A DNA stretch of 64,000 nucleotides from Desulfovibrio desulfuricans DSM 642 (GTDB lineage: Bacteria > Desulfobacterota > Desulfovibrionia > Desulfovibrionales > Desulfovibrionaceae): NCBI RefSeq assembly GCF_000420465.1, contig NZ_ATUZ01000013.1:522627-586626 (forward strand), read 5' to 3'. Below the pieces are notes generated by a model. That model had not been told where the DNA came from. It saw only the letters and a list, made by a program, of their open reading frames with translations, and ran no database searches. Shown here piece after piece: positions 14,787 through 23,793 of the stretch; position 1 is the stretch's first letter, and each line of letters starts with the position of its first letter. The translations under genes were made by a program, and so were the position numbers.

Positions 14787-16243
14787 TGCGCTGCGTGGTC
14801 GCAGGCAGCGGCATTACCGGCCTGACTGCCGCCTTGCTGCTGGCGCGGCAGGGCCACGATGTTGCCGTGGTGGAGGCTGGCCCGTGCGTTGCTCCATTGC
14901 TGCGTGGTTTTTGGCGCGAAGGCCTGTATTTTGATACGGGATTTCACTGCGGCGGCGGTCTGCATGCCGGTGGCGTTTTGCGCCGCTGGCTGCGGGCGCT
15001 GGGTATAGAAAAGCATTTGCGGCAGATCACGACCAGCCGCACGGAGGTCTTCCACTTTGCCGATGGGCAGGTGTTTCAGCTCCCGGCAGGGCAAGCGGCG
15101 GTAACAGAAGCTGTTGAGCGGCAATTTCCCGGCGCAGGGCCAGCCATGAAGGCTTTTCTGCACCATATGGATACGGAACTGGGCCACTCCCCCTACCTGA
15201 ATCCCGCTGTGCGGGCAGACCCGTCTTTTGCGCTCCACAGCGCGGGCAGCGTGGCCCAGTATGCTGAATCTGCGGGCTTTCCTCCTCACTTGCGGGCCAT
15301 GCTCGGCACACGGTGTCTTTTGTACGGCGTACGGCCCGAAGAATCCTCACTTGAAGAATATTCCCTTGTGGCGGGGCCGTATTTTCAGTCCAGCGGCTCA
15401 TGGCAGGGCGGTGGGCTGGCTCTGGTTGAGGCGCTTCTGGCATGCCTCGGCGAGCATGGGGTCACTGTGCGTTGCAACGCCGCCGTTGCGGGTATAGAGG
15501 CGGACAAGGTGCAAGGCGTGCGTGGCGTGGTGTTAGGTGACGGTTCCCGCCTTGCCTGCGAGCGCTGCTTCTTTACCGGGCATCCCTCGCAGCTTGAGGG
15601 GCTGATCCCCAAGGGCCTCATGCGTCCGGCCTACTTGCACCGCATAAATGAGCTGCCGGAAACACGTTCTGCCATGTTGCTGTTTGCAGAAACACGCGAC
15701 TGCCTGAATGAAAACGAGAGCATCTATCTGCTGCCGGAGCCATTAGCGGAAGAACTGTTCCAAGGTGTGGAAAGCGCGCACCCCAGCGTATACCTCTTTT
15801 GCGACAGACCGCAGCCGGATGGCAGAAAGGCTGTGATGGCCGTGGCGCTCATGGATGACAAGGATTTGCCCGGCGGCGATCCGCATCCGCGCCCCCAAAG
15901 CTATGTGGAGTGGAAGCGTGAGTCCACTGCCCGATTGCAGGCCTACATTGAACAGCGTCTGCCGGAACTGGCAGGGCGCTGGCGCATTTTGGATGCAGCA
16001 AGCCCGTTGACCATGCGGCGCTGGGTTTACGGCGCTACTGGCAGCCTTTATGGCGTGCAGCACCATCTGGGCGCCATGCCCATGCTGCCTGTCACACGCC
16101 TGCCGGGGCTGTTTTTGGCCGGGCAGAACATCCTGCTGCCCGGTGTGCTGGGCGGCATGGTCAGTGCTGCTCTGGCCGTGGGATTTTCCTTCGGTCATGA
16201 TAACGTTCTCAAGGAGTTCAGGGAATGCGCGGAAAGCGAGTAG
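14786..16243 (+). CDS. FAD-dependent oxidoreductase, CrtI/phytoene desaturase-like
   Basis: 485 residues. A Rossmann dinucleotide motif GSGITGL at the N-terminus (VVAGSGITGLTAALLLARQG), the FDTGFHCGGG segment near residue 50, and a C-terminal FAD-contacting stretch (GLFLAGQNILLPGVLGGMVS) give the architecture of phytoene desaturases and retinol saturases. Enzymes of this kind oxidise or isomerise conjugated chains, so a role on the growing or finished polyene is plausible, though no such step is required in the characterised pathway. It lies between two ketosynthases, overlapping both (1 and 19 bp), so it is a fixed part of the operon. Substrate is unknown. Confidence 0.8.
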   Translation: MRCVVAGSGITGLTAALLLARQGHDVAVVEAGPCVAPLLRGFWREGLYFDTGFHCGGGLHAGGVLRRWLRALGIEKHLRQITTSRTEVFHFADGQVFQLPAGQAAVTEAVERQFPGAGPAMKAFLHHMDTELGHSPYLNPAVRADPSFALHSAGSVAQYAESAGFPPHLRAMLGTRCLLYGVRPEESSLEEYSLVAGPYFQSSGSWQGGGLALVEALLACLGEHGVTVRCNAAVAGIEADKVQGVRGVVLGDGSRLACERCFFTGHPSQLEGLIPKGLMRPAYLHRINELPETRSAMLLFAETRDCLNENESIYLLPEPLAEELFQGVESAHPSVYLFCDRPQPDGRKAVMAVALMDDKDLPGGDPHPRPQSYVEWKRESTARLQAYIEQRLPELAGRWRILDAASPLTMRRWVYGATGSLYGVQHHLGAMPMLPVTRLPGLFLAGQNILLPGVLGGMVSAALAVGFSFGHDNVLKEFRECAESE

Positions 16244-17466
16244 TCGTTACAGGCTTGGGCGCGGTTTCGCCATTCGGCGAAGGCGTATCCGCCATGTACG
16301 AAGGTGTGCGCGATAACCGTTGCGCGCTGACCACCTTGCCGGAATACAAGCTTGAGGGGTTGTCGTGCCGTGTGGCCGGGCTGGTGCCGCCATTGCAGGA
16401 AAAGCGTATTCCACGGGAATTGCGGCGTTCCATGTCGCCCATGTCGATTTTTGCCTGCCTGGCTGCCTGGGAGGCTCTGACCAATGCCGGGCTGAGTACC
16501 CGGCCCGGGCAGCGCATGGGCGTAGCTGTTGGCTCAACTGTGGGCAGCCCCACAATGCTACATGAATTTTTTGAGATGTTTCTGCGCGAGCACAGCGTGG
16601 AGAGCATGCGCAGTACAGTATTCTTCAAGGTTATGAGCCACACGGTTGCCGCCAATGTGGCTCTGGCCTGCGGGTGCGCAGGTCGCACGCTTGCGCCTGC
16701 CGCCGCCTGCGCCTCTGGCCTCATGAGCCTGTGCCTCGGGTTTGAGGCTATCGCGGCAGGGCGGGAAGAAATGATGCTCTGCGGCGGCGCGGATGAATTC
16801 CACCTGTTGACCTCCGCAACATTTGACCGCCTTGGCGCTGCATCGCACACAGAAGACCCGGATTGCGCCTCTCGCCCCTTTGATGCGGAGCGCACAGGCA
16901 TTGTTTGCGGCGAAGGTGCGGGCATCCTGCTGCTGGAGAGTCTGGAAAGCGCTCAAGCCCGCAATGCGCCCATACTGGCGGAAATACGCGGCGCGGCCAT
17001 ATCTTCATCGCCCGGCAGCATCGCCCAGCCCGACGCGGCTGCCATTGCTGGCTGCATGCGCAGAACGTTGGAAGATGCAGGCGCGCAACCGCAGAATGTT
17101 GCCTATGTTAACGCCCACGCTACCGCAACTGAATTCGGTGATATTGCAGAAGGGCAGGCCATTGAGGCTGTTTTTGGCTCTACAACACCTGTCAGCAGTT
17201 TCAAAGGGCACCTGGGGCATACCATGGCGGCCAGCGGCGCGCTGGAAAGCATTTTGTGTATAGAAATGTTGCAGTCCTCCACATATTTTCCAACGCGCGG
17301 ATTGCGCAATCCTGATGTCAGATGCGGAAATTTGAATCATATGAACGGGCAGCTGCATAAACCAAGTGGTTTGGTATTGAAAAATAGTTTTGCGCTTGGC
17401 GGTTGCAATTGCACTATCATATTTGATAGGTTGCGTGAAAATTCAATGAATGTTGGGAAAGAATGA
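16225..17466 (+). CDS. 3-ketoacyl-ACP synthase 2 of aryl polyene cluster
   Basis: 413 residues, KAS I/II fold with Cys162 (AAACASG), His298 (NAHATATEFGD) and His332 (FKGHLGHTMAASG), so catalytically complete. It is one ketosynthase more than the ApeC/O/R set of well-studied clusters. SD AAGGAG lies inside the end of the FAD oxidoreductase gene. The ACP downstream overlaps its stop by 4 bp (ATGA), tying it to that carrier. It may start the chain on the aryl acid or serve a distinct chain-length range (inference). Confidence 0.9.
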   Translation: MRGKRVVVTGLGAVSPFGEGVSAMYEGVRDNRCALTTLPEYKLEGLSCRVAGLVPPLQEKRIPRELRRSMSPMSIFACLAAWEALTNAGLSTRPGQRMGVAVGSTVGSPTMLHEFFEMFLREHSVESMRSTVFFKVMSHTVAANVALACGCAGRTLAPAAACASGLMSLCLGFEAIAAGREEMMLCGGADEFHLLTSATFDRLGAASHTEDPDCASRPFDAERTGIVCGEGAGILLLESLESAQARNAPILAEIRGAAISSSPGSIAQPDAAAIAGCMRRTLEDAGAQPQNVAYVNAHATATEFGDIAEGQAIEAVFGSTTPVSSFKGHLGHTMAASGALESILCIEMLQSSTYFPTRGLRNPDVRCGNLNHMNGQLHKPSGLVLKNSFALGGCNCTIIFDRLRENSMNVGKE

Positions 17467-17732
17467 ACGATAATAAAATTAGAGAGACGATTGACGCGGC
17501 CTTGAGTGAAGAATTTGAATTGTCCCCGGATCAGCTTGTTCCTACAGCACATATCAAGGAAGACCTCGGGCTTGATAGCCTTGATATCGTGGATATGGTC
17601 ATCGTGCTGGAAAAGGCCTTCAACTTCAAATTGCAAAACAAAGAGTCCCTGGTAAAAATTCAGACACTTGGGGACATTTATGCATTCATCGAGGCCTTGC
17701 GCGATGAAGGAACCGTCAAGGCGGAACAGTAA
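17463..17732 (+). CDS. Acyl carrier protein 1 of aryl polyene cluster
   Basis: 89 residues, helical ACP with the phosphopantetheine attachment Ser39 in the motif GLDSLDIVDMV. Family-normal length and acidic helix II. Corresponds to the ApeE/ApeF carriers that hold the aryl starter and growing polyene. A phosphopantetheinyl transferase is not seen in the window, so a housekeeping one must act. ATGA overlap with the preceding ketosynthase. Confidence 0.9.
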   Translation: MNDNKIRETIDAALSEEFELSPDQLVPTAHIKEDLGLDSLDIVDMVIVLEKAFNFKLQNKESLVKIQTLGDIYAFIEALRDEGTVKAEQ

Positions 17733-18468
17733 TATTGTGCCAAACATTGCCATAAGTGCAATTTTTGTTTGCTGGACAATTATTATTTTGCCCATGACAC
17801 TGTGCATCGCCGCGTTGCACATGGTTTTTCCCGGTGCCATGAGCGCGGCCAATCGCCGGTACATCTGGCTTTATGGACGCTCTACGCTGTTTTTTTTGCG
17901 GCCCTGGCTGCCGGTGCGTATTCGCAACGCACATATGGCAGTGGAGTATCCTGGGTCGGTTGTTGTGTGCAACCATCAGTCTTTTTTGGATATTTACCTG
18001 CTTGCGGCGCAGGATCAGGCCAATGTGTGCCTGATAACCAAAAGCTGGCCCTTTCGCTTGCTCTTTTTCTTTGCGCCCACCATGCGCAGCGCGGAATATA
18101 TCGATGCGCAGAGTCTGCCCGCAGAACAGGTCGAGGCTTTGTGCCTTGAACGTCTGCGTGATGGGGTTACTCTGGTGATTTTCCCCGAAGGCAGCCGTAC
18201 CCGCACTGGTGCTCTGGGCAAGTTTAGGGCTGGCGCTTTCCACGTTGCTGTCAAGGCCGGTCGTCCCGTGCTCCCCTTGCTGATTCACAACAGCTTCCAG
18301 GTGTTTCCTCCTGGCGCCAAGGGCTTTCATCCTGCTACCATCCATATGGAGTTTCTTGATCCGGTATGGCCACAGGCCTTTGCCGGTGAACTTTTACCGC
18401 ATCGCGCCATGATGCGGCATGTCAGAAATCTTTATGTAAAACATCTAACGAGTGTGACAGGAGAGTAA
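17704..18468 (+). CDS. 1-acylglycerol-3-phosphate-type acyltransferase (PlsC family)
   Basis: About 254 residues. The PlsC block I NHQSFLDIY (H-x4-D) and block III FPEGSRTRTG are intact. An N-terminal hydrophobic helix (AISAIFVCWTIIILPMTLCI) anchors it to the inner membrane. Start unclear: ATG 17704 (GAGG upstream, 29-bp overlap with the ACP) or GTG 17737 after the ACP stop. In aryl polyene clusters such enzymes are thought to esterify the polyene carboxylic acid or a fatty acid onto the lipid or sugar backbone. Confidence 0.85.
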   Translation: MKEPSRRNSNIVPNIAISAIFVCWTIIILPMTLCIAALHMVFPGAMSAANRRYIWLYGRSTLFFLRPWLPVRIRNAHMAVEYPGSVVVCNHQSFLDIYLLAAQDQANVCLITKSWPFRLLFFFAPTMRSAEYIDAQSLPAEQVEALCLERLRDGVTLVIFPEGSRTRTGALGKFRAGAFHVAVKAGRPVLPLLIHNSFQVFPPGAKGFHPATIHMEFLDPVWPQAFAGELLPHRAMMRHVRNLYVKHLTSVTGE

Positions 18469-18473
18469 CTGTA

Positions 18474-18890
18474 ATGAAAAAATATCTTTTGCTTACGGTG
18501 CTGGTGATGACTCTTGCGGCCATTGGCTGCCGTTTTGGCCAGCCTGTGGGCACCTTTGCCTATGACTTCCCCGCTGCCGAAGCCAGCAAGAATATTTCTG
18601 AAAAAAAGATGCACGACGCCATCGTCAAAGCCTGCGCTGATACCGGCTGGCGCGTTTCTGAACCTTCCTCCAACACGATTGAAGCCACAATCATGGTGCG
18701 CAACAAGCACACTGTGGTGGTCTCCATCCCCTATACGGCCACGCATTACAGCATCAACTACAAGGCCAGCACCAACATGGAATACAAGGCCAAGAGCAAC
18801 GGCACAGCCTCTATCCACCCCAATTACAACAAGTGGGTCGGCATTCTTGACCAGAACATCCGTCGGAATGTGGCGAGCAGTGAATACTGA
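18474..18890 (+). CDS. Lipoprotein of aryl polyene cluster
   Basis: 138 residues with a lipoprotein signal peptide (lipobox Ala-Ile-Gly-Cys, Cys19 in VMTLAAIGCRFG). SD AGGAG 8 nt before the ATG. The mature domain is small, with WRVSEPSSNTIEATIMVRNK followed by beta-like strands. A lipoprotein gene at this place suggests a periplasmic or outer-membrane assembly role for the pigment. Exact family not recognised. Confidence 0.75.
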   Translation: MKKYLLLTVLVMTLAAIGCRFGQPVGTFAYDFPAAEASKNISEKKMHDAIVKACADTGWRVSEPSSNTIEATIMVRNKHTVVVSIPYTATHYSINYKASTNMEYKAKSNGTASIHPNYNKWVGILDQNIRRNVASSEY

Positions 18891-19317
18891 TTCGCAGCAG
18901 TCTCTTACGGCCATTGTGCCGCACCGTGCCCCCATGCTTCTTCTGAGCGGGCTTGAAAGTTTTAGCTCGGAAGAAGCGCGGGCAACGGCGGCAGTGCGGG
19001 AAGATAATCCCTTTCTGCGGCCTGACGGCAAACTTGAGCGCGTGGCCTATGCGGAAATCATGGCGCAGTGTTTTGCCGCCGGGGCCGGGGCCAGCCTGCT
19101 TGCAGCAGGCGGTGCCTGCGCGGGCTGGGGCTACCTTGCCGCCCTGCGCGATGTAACCGTGCATGCCGATGCGTGCGTGGGGCAGCGCCTGGACGTTCTA
19201 GTGCGCGTCTCGGCCAGACTTGGCGAAATTGCGGTTGTTGACGGCGAGGTGCATGCCGAGGGGCAGCTGCTGGCCACCGGGCAGTTCAAGATATTTATGC
19301 CGGAGGAAACGGCCTGA
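18868..19317 (+). CDS. Hotdog-fold 3-hydroxyacyl-ACP dehydratase (ApeP-like)
   Basis: 149 residues from the ATG at 18868 (GTG at 18880 also possible), overlapping the lipoprotein end by 23 bp. The N-terminal TAIVPHRAPMLLLSGLESF matches the PHRxPMLLLD motif of FabZ/ApeP-type thioester dehydratases, and AEIMAQCFAAGAGASL fits the long central hotdog helix. In aryl polyene synthesis ApeI and ApeP form the dehydratase that introduces each trans double bond; a second hotdog protein (22949-23314) is the likely partner. Confidence 0.8.
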   Translation: MWRAVNTDSQQSLTAIVPHRAPMLLLSGLESFSSEEARATAAVREDNPFLRPDGKLERVAYAEIMAQCFAAGAGASLLAAGGACAGWGYLAALRDVTVHADACVGQRLDVLVRVSARLGEIAVVDGEVHAEGQLLATGQFKIFMPEETA

Positions 19318-20045
19318 TGCGTTCATCTGCGGGCCTGTTGTTCCTGGCTGGGTTTTTTATTGCTTTTACTGTGCTGCCCACTTATGCGGTTGCGCAGCAG
19401 CCGCCGCTTGCAAGCGCCGAGGCTCTGCTCGATGCTGCCGCACGGCAAAGTGCTGGCATTGCCAGCCTGAGCGCTGATTTTGTGCAGGAGAAATCCATGG
19501 CCGTATTGGCCCGCCCCATGACCTCGCAAGGTTATTTTTGCCTGCGCCGTGGTGCCCATGCGGGCAATGCCCAGGCGCGTGCAGCTAGTAAGGATGACAA
19601 TGGCTTTCAACCCGCCGACAGCCTGCTTTGGGCGTATACTCGTCCTCTTGCCTCTGGCTTTATCTACAAGAATGGAAGGGGCGCATTGTGGGAAGGCTCG
19701 CCGGAAGCAACGCGCCCTGCCAATGAACGGGAATCCACGGTTATTACAGCCATTATCCGCAATATTCTGGACTGGATCAGCATTGATCCCGCTGCGTTGC
19801 GCGCCACCTACAGGCTTGAGCGCCCGCAGGCCGACAAAACCATGTTGCAACTGTATCCCCTCCGACAGTCTTTTTTTGCAAAGCTTGAAGTAACCTTTGC
19901 CGATGATCTCAAGAGTGTAAGCCAGTTGAGCTTTACGGAACGTAATGGCGATACTGTGCGCATTGTCTTTAAGCAAACACGGGTAAACGAGCCCATGCCA
20001 GCACCCTGCGCCCTGCTTGAGGCAGCGGGGAGCGGTGGTCAGTAG
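19317..20045 (+). CDS. LolA-like outer-membrane lipoprotein carrier (ApeL-like)
   Basis: 242 residues. Signal peptide (LLFLAGFFIAFTVLPTYAVA) and a LolA-like periplasmic domain: IASLSADFVQEKSMAVLARP is the usual first strand of LolA relatives, with later LLWAYTRPL and FAKLEVTFADD. LolA relatives carry hydrophobic lipidated cargo through the periplasm. A dedicated LolA relative beside an MMPL exporter is a signature of aryl polyene clusters, where it likely ferries the lipid-linked pigment. It overlaps the dehydratase stop by 1 bp. Confidence 0.85.
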   Translation: MRSSAGLLFLAGFFIAFTVLPTYAVAQQPPLASAEALLDAAARQSAGIASLSADFVQEKSMAVLARPMTSQGYFCLRRGAHAGNAQARAASKDDNGFQPADSLLWAYTRPLASGFIYKNGRGALWEGSPEATRPANERESTVITAIIRNILDWISIDPAALRATYRLERPQADKTMLQLYPLRQSFFAKLEVTFADDLKSVSQLSFTERNGDTVRIVFKQTRVNEPMPAPCALLEAAGSGGQ

Positions 20046-20049
20046 GCCT

Positions 20050-22404
20050 ATGGGCAAGCCTTTTATTGTCAGGCTTCATTGCTGGGTACGCTCACACAAA
20101 ATTCTGGGATTCAGCCTGGTTCTCTTGTGCTGGGCGGTTTTTGCCTTGTTGGCCGCCCGGATGCAGCCAGATTCCAGCAGCATGGCCTTTTTCCCTGACG
20201 ATGCGCCGCAAGTGCGCCGCATGGCCAAAGCTCTGGATGTTTCCCCGGCTTCTGGTCTGCTGTTTATTGATCTTTCCACAGAGCGTCAGGGCAAAAAGTA
20301 TGCGCTTGCAAGCGCTGCCGATGCCATCTTGGGCGATCTGCCGCCGGATATGGCCGAAAGGGTGGGGGCCGTGGGCATGCCCGATGCCCAGGCGCTCATG
20401 GCCCTGCTGCCGTATTTTATGGATGGTGCCACGTTGGACCAACTGCAACAGGCAACAGATGCCTCGCAGATTGATGCCGCCGTGCGCTCGGCTCATGACA
20501 ATCTGAACAGCCTCCTTGCCGCTGGCCCGGCACAGGACTGGCTGCGGGCGGATCCACTGGGTTTGCGCAAGTATGTTCTTTCTCGCCTGCCGGCAGAGCA
20601 TGCCGGGGCCATGCCCGACCCTGTGCTGGGCTATCCTGTGAGCGCGGACGGCAAACACCTGCTGCTGGTGCTGCGGCCAGCCCATTCCCTGCACGATGTC
20701 AGCGCCGCCGCTCGGTTGATGGACGCCATCCATGCCGCCATGCAGAAACACCTTGCGCCGGACATGCAGGGCCTTGTGGTGGGCGGGCACAGGCACAGCG
20801 CCGTCAATGCGCAGGTTATCCAGCGCGATGTGACCAATATCGTCTTTTTTTCCATGCTGGGATTTGTGCTGGTGTACGCCCTGCTGGTGCGCTCGCGCGG
20901 CGCGCTGTGGCTTATGCTGGTGCCTGCGTTTGCCGCCAGCTTTGCCCTGGGCGGTATGACTCTCCTCTCGCCAGCGCTCTCCGGGCTGGCCCTTGGTTTT
21001 GGCGCGTCCGTGCTTGGCGTGGCGGAAGACTACGCCGTGCATATGCACTTTGCCCTGCGCAGCGGCGACTCAACAGAGAAAGTACTGGAACATATTACGC
21101 CGCCGCTGTTTCAGGGGTATCTGGTCAATGCTTCCGGCTTTGCCGTATTGCTGCTTTCGGGCATTCCGGCGGTGCGCCAGCTGGCCCTGTTTGCCCTGCT
21201 GACCTTGAGCGCGGGCTTTGCGCTGGCCGTTGTTGTGCTCCCCGTGTGCCCCTGGTTCAATATGCCGCCCCTGCCTGTGCGCACGGAAAATACCGCGCCG
21301 CGTCAGCCAGTGCCCCTACGTGTCTTTGCGAGTGTTTTTGGACTTTTGCTGTTGTGCTACGCCTTGTTTTCCATTGTGCGCGTGGATGTTTCGCCCCGCA
21401 CAATGGGGGCGGACATGGCGCAATTGCAGCAGGACGGCGAGAAGCTCAAGGCCATTTGGGGATCGCGCGACAGCAATATTCTTGTGGTTGAAGGCCCGAC
21501 AACGGACGCAGCCCTTGCCAATGGCCGCGCCGTAACGCAGGCCCTGCGGGTTCTGGAACCGGAAAACAAGATCGGCACGCTTACCGATGTGTGGCCTTCG
21601 CCGGGGCAGGCTCAGGCCAACGTGCAGCGGTGGGAGGCCTTTGCAAAGGCGGAAGGGCCGCGTGTTCAGGCTCTTTTGGCCTCTGCCGCGCTGCGGTACG
21701 GATTCACCGCTGAAGCCTTTGCCCCCTTTGTGCAGCTGCTTGAACGCCCGGTGGCGGAATTTGACCCGTCAGTGTTGCGCGCCGCAGGCCTGGGTGAAAT
21801 GGTAGACGTATTTTTGCATGCGCCGCAAGCTGATGACCATACGGCAAGGCTTTTGCTCTTTACCGGCAAAAAGGCGGATGTAAGCCGTCTGGAACCTGCC
21901 CTTGCCGCGCAAACCCTTGCGCTGGCACCCGGCGAGCTTGAAACAACGCTGTTGCAGCAGCTTGGTATGGAAAAGCGGCTTGTGCCGATGGCCTGGATGG
22001 CCTGTCTGGCGCTTCTGTTTTTATACTTTCGCGATGCGCGGCGAACCTTGCTTGCATCTTTGCCACCGTTGTGTTCCGTTGCATGTATACTTGCGTGGAT
22101 GTCTATTACCAGCCACCCGCTGACATTGGCGGGCATGGCGGCAATGCCGCTGGTGCTGGGTCTTGCGGCAGATCACGGCATTGTGGTCACGCATGATCTT
22201 GTCAGCGGGGTGAAAATGGGAGTGGAGCGGGCCGTTGTTGTGTCTTCGCTCACCACATTCACGGGTATGGGCCTTCTGGCTCTTGCGCAGCACCCGGCCC
22301 TTAAAGCTATGGGTGAAGTTATTTTCTGGGGATTGATTGTGGAGGTTCCTGTGGCCTTGTGGCTTTTGCCCAGACTCTGCCGGACGCAAGGAAAACAGGC
22401 ATGA
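20050..22404 (+). CDS. RND/MMPL-family exporter (aryl polyene lipid transport)
   Basis: 784 residues from ATG 20050. Two repeats of an RND half: TM1 near residues 17-37, a periplasmic loop (from MQPDSSSMAFFPDD), helices 2-6 from about residue 265 (IVFFSMLGFVLVYALLVRSR), then a second half with TM7, a loop and final helices (MAAMPLVLGLAADHGIVVTH). VLGVAEDYAVHMHFAL and LAADHGIVVTHDLV are the usual RND TM4/TM10 proton-relay regions. MMPL proteins export lipids to the periplasm. Translational overlap ATGA joins it to the DUF3261 gene. Confidence 0.9.
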   Translation: MGKPFIVRLHCWVRSHKILGFSLVLLCWAVFALLAARMQPDSSSMAFFPDDAPQVRRMAKALDVSPASGLLFIDLSTERQGKKYALASAADAILGDLPPDMAERVGAVGMPDAQALMALLPYFMDGATLDQLQQATDASQIDAAVRSAHDNLNSLLAAGPAQDWLRADPLGLRKYVLSRLPAEHAGAMPDPVLGYPVSADGKHLLLVLRPAHSLHDVSAAARLMDAIHAAMQKHLAPDMQGLVVGGHRHSAVNAQVIQRDVTNIVFFSMLGFVLVYALLVRSRGALWLMLVPAFAASFALGGMTLLSPALSGLALGFGASVLGVAEDYAVHMHFALRSGDSTEKVLEHITPPLFQGYLVNASGFAVLLLSGIPAVRQLALFALLTLSAGFALAVVVLPVCPWFNMPPLPVRTENTAPRQPVPLRVFASVFGLLLLCYALFSIVRVDVSPRTMGADMAQLQQDGEKLKAIWGSRDSNILVVEGPTTDAALANGRAVTQALRVLEPENKIGTLTDVWPSPGQAQANVQRWEAFAKAEGPRVQALLASAALRYGFTAEAFAPFVQLLERPVAEFDPSVLRAAGLGEMVDVFLHAPQADDHTARLLLFTGKKADVSRLEPALAAQTLALAPGELETTLLQQLGMEKRLVPMAWMACLALLFLYFRDARRTLLASLPPLCSVACILAWMSITSHPLTLAGMAAMPLVLGLAADHGIVVTHDLVSGVKMGVERAVVVSSLTTFTGMGLLALAQHPALKAMGEVIFWGLIVEVPVALWLLPRLCRTQGKQA

Positions 22405-22952
22405 ATGCCCTGCGCTACCTAGGCTTGCTGCTGATTGTGGGCTTGCTTGCAGCTTGCGGCGCGCAAAAGCGCACAATGGTGTTGCCGCCGCTTCAGGCAG
22501 GCCAGCAGAGCGGTTCGCTGGTGGCGCAGTTTGGTGCGCGGCTGACTATTGCCGGGCAGAGCGCGCCTGTGCAGGGCGAGGTGCAAATGACTGAATCCGG
22601 CGGGAGTCTGGCGCTTATTCTGCCACATGGCAGAACTCTGGGCGTCTGCATGTACAGCCCGGATGTTGCGCCAGACAGTGGGCCAAAGGGCGCAACAAGT
22701 GCGCAGTCTGTAAAAATGCAATGCACCCCGGCGGAAGGTATGGGCAGGGAGGCCGCCAGCCTGCTTGTTCGCGCTGGTGTGGCCGTATACAGAATATTGC
22801 CTGCTCTCGGTCAGGATACGGCGCTGACGAACCTTGAGGGCAAAGGCTGGAAGGCTCGGTTCAGCCCGACAGCGGATGGCTTGAATGGCGTGTACAGTGA
22901 GCAGGACGGAATGACCATGGATATGTATTTTGTGGAGATTTCGCATTTATGA
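22401..22952 (+). CDS. DUF3261-type lipoprotein (ApeN-like)
   Basis: 183 residues, lipobox LLAAC at residues 15-19 after MNALRYLGLLLIVGLLAA. The start at 22401 overlaps the exporter stop (ATGA). DUF3261 lipoproteins are regularly placed after the MMPL exporter in aryl polyene clusters; the domain (ESGGSLALILPHGRTLGVCM, YRILPALGQDTAL) is beta-rich. Assignment to DUF3261 is by position and gross similarity. Confidence 0.7.
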   Translation: MNALRYLGLLLIVGLLAACGAQKRTMVLPPLQAGQQSGSLVAQFGARLTIAGQSAPVQGEVQMTESGGSLALILPHGRTLGVCMYSPDVAPDSGPKGATSAQSVKMQCTPAEGMGREAASLLVRAGVAVYRILPALGQDTALTNLEGKGWKARFSPTADGLNGVYSEQDGMTMDMYFVEISHL

Positions 22953-23314
22953 GCGTGATGCGTCGTGCCGTGCTGCATGCGGCCAGCCAGTTGGAACATT
23001 CGCCCGAGCAGGGCGCATGGCGGCAGAGCTTTTGTTTTGCGGCGGACAGTGCGGTGTTTGCCGGGCATTTCCCGGGGCATCCTGTGCTGCCCGCTGTCGT
23101 TCAGGTGCTCATGGTTCAGGTTGTACTTGAAGCAATGGGGCAATCCGCGGATCTGGCATGTGTGCCGCAGGCCAAATTTCTTGCGCCGCTTGGGCCGGAT
23201 GTGGATATTTTGCTGACCCTGAGCAAGGGACGGCGTGAGGGGCGCTGGGAATGCACCCTGCATAGCGGCGAAACGCTGGCAGCCCGCATACAGGTGGAGG
23301 TGCCAGCCCTATGA
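22949..23314 (+). CDS. Hotdog 3-hydroxyacyl-ACP dehydratase (ApeI-like)
   Basis: 121 residues. Carries the FabA/FabZ active-site motif FAGHFPGHPVLPAV with the catalytic His. Short for FabZ, as usual for ApeI. With the ApeP-like protein it would dehydrate each 3-hydroxyacyl-ACP intermediate. ATGA overlaps on both sides (with DUF3261 and thioesterase genes) show tight coupling. Confidence 0.85.
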   Translation: MSVMRRAVLHAASQLEHSPEQGAWRQSFCFAADSAVFAGHFPGHPVLPAVVQVLMVQVVLEAMGQSADLACVPQAKFLAPLGPDVDILLTLSKGRREGRWECTLHSGETLAARIQVEVPAL

Positions 23315-23793
23315 GCCTGCACCGCGCTTCACGTCCCCGCCGCCGTAGCGCGCCGGAGGTGCCTTCTCTCTGCGTCAGCGTCCAGCGCACGGTGCGCTTT
23401 GAAGAGGTGGATGCCGTGCGCTTTATGTGGCACGGCCGCTATGCCAGCTGGCTTGAGGATGGCCGGGAGGCCATGGGCCGTGCCTATGGCATCAGCTATC
23501 TCGATTTTCGTGATAATGGCGTTGTGGTGCCGCTCAAGCTCTTTCATCTGGATTTTCACCATCCGCTACTCTACGGCCAGACATACACCATCCACGCCGA
23601 GCTGTTCTGGAATGAGGCCGCTGTGCTGGATTTTGAATACCGCATTGAAGACGCGGCAGGCCTTGTGACCACCACAGCCAGCACAACCCAGCTCATGCTT
23701 GACCTGAACGGCAACCTGCTCATGGAGCCGCCAGCCTTTTACCGCGAATTTTGCGCACTGTGGCGTCAGGGCAAGGTCGTATGCCGCCAGTAA
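23311..23793 (+). CDS. 4HBT-family acyl-CoA/ACP thioesterase (ApeK-like)
   Basis: 160 residues, hotdog thioesterase of the YbgC/4-hydroxybenzoyl-CoA type: VRFEEVDAVRFMWHGRYASW is the usual motif (R-x-x-E-x-D-x3-...-H-x3-Y) with the catalytic Asp replaced in its standard place by EVDAVRF. ApeK is proposed to release off-target or finished chains. Arg-rich N-terminus (RASRPRRRSAP) is poorly conserved. 13-bp overlap with the glycosyltransferase gene. Confidence 0.8.
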   Translation: MSLHRASRPRRRSAPEVPSLCVSVQRTVRFEEVDAVRFMWHGRYASWLEDGREAMGRAYGISYLDFRDNGVVVPLKLFHLDFHHPLLYGQTYTIHAELFWNEAAVLDFEYRIEDAAGLVTTTASTTQLMLDLNGNLLMEPPAFYREFCALWRQGKVVCRQ

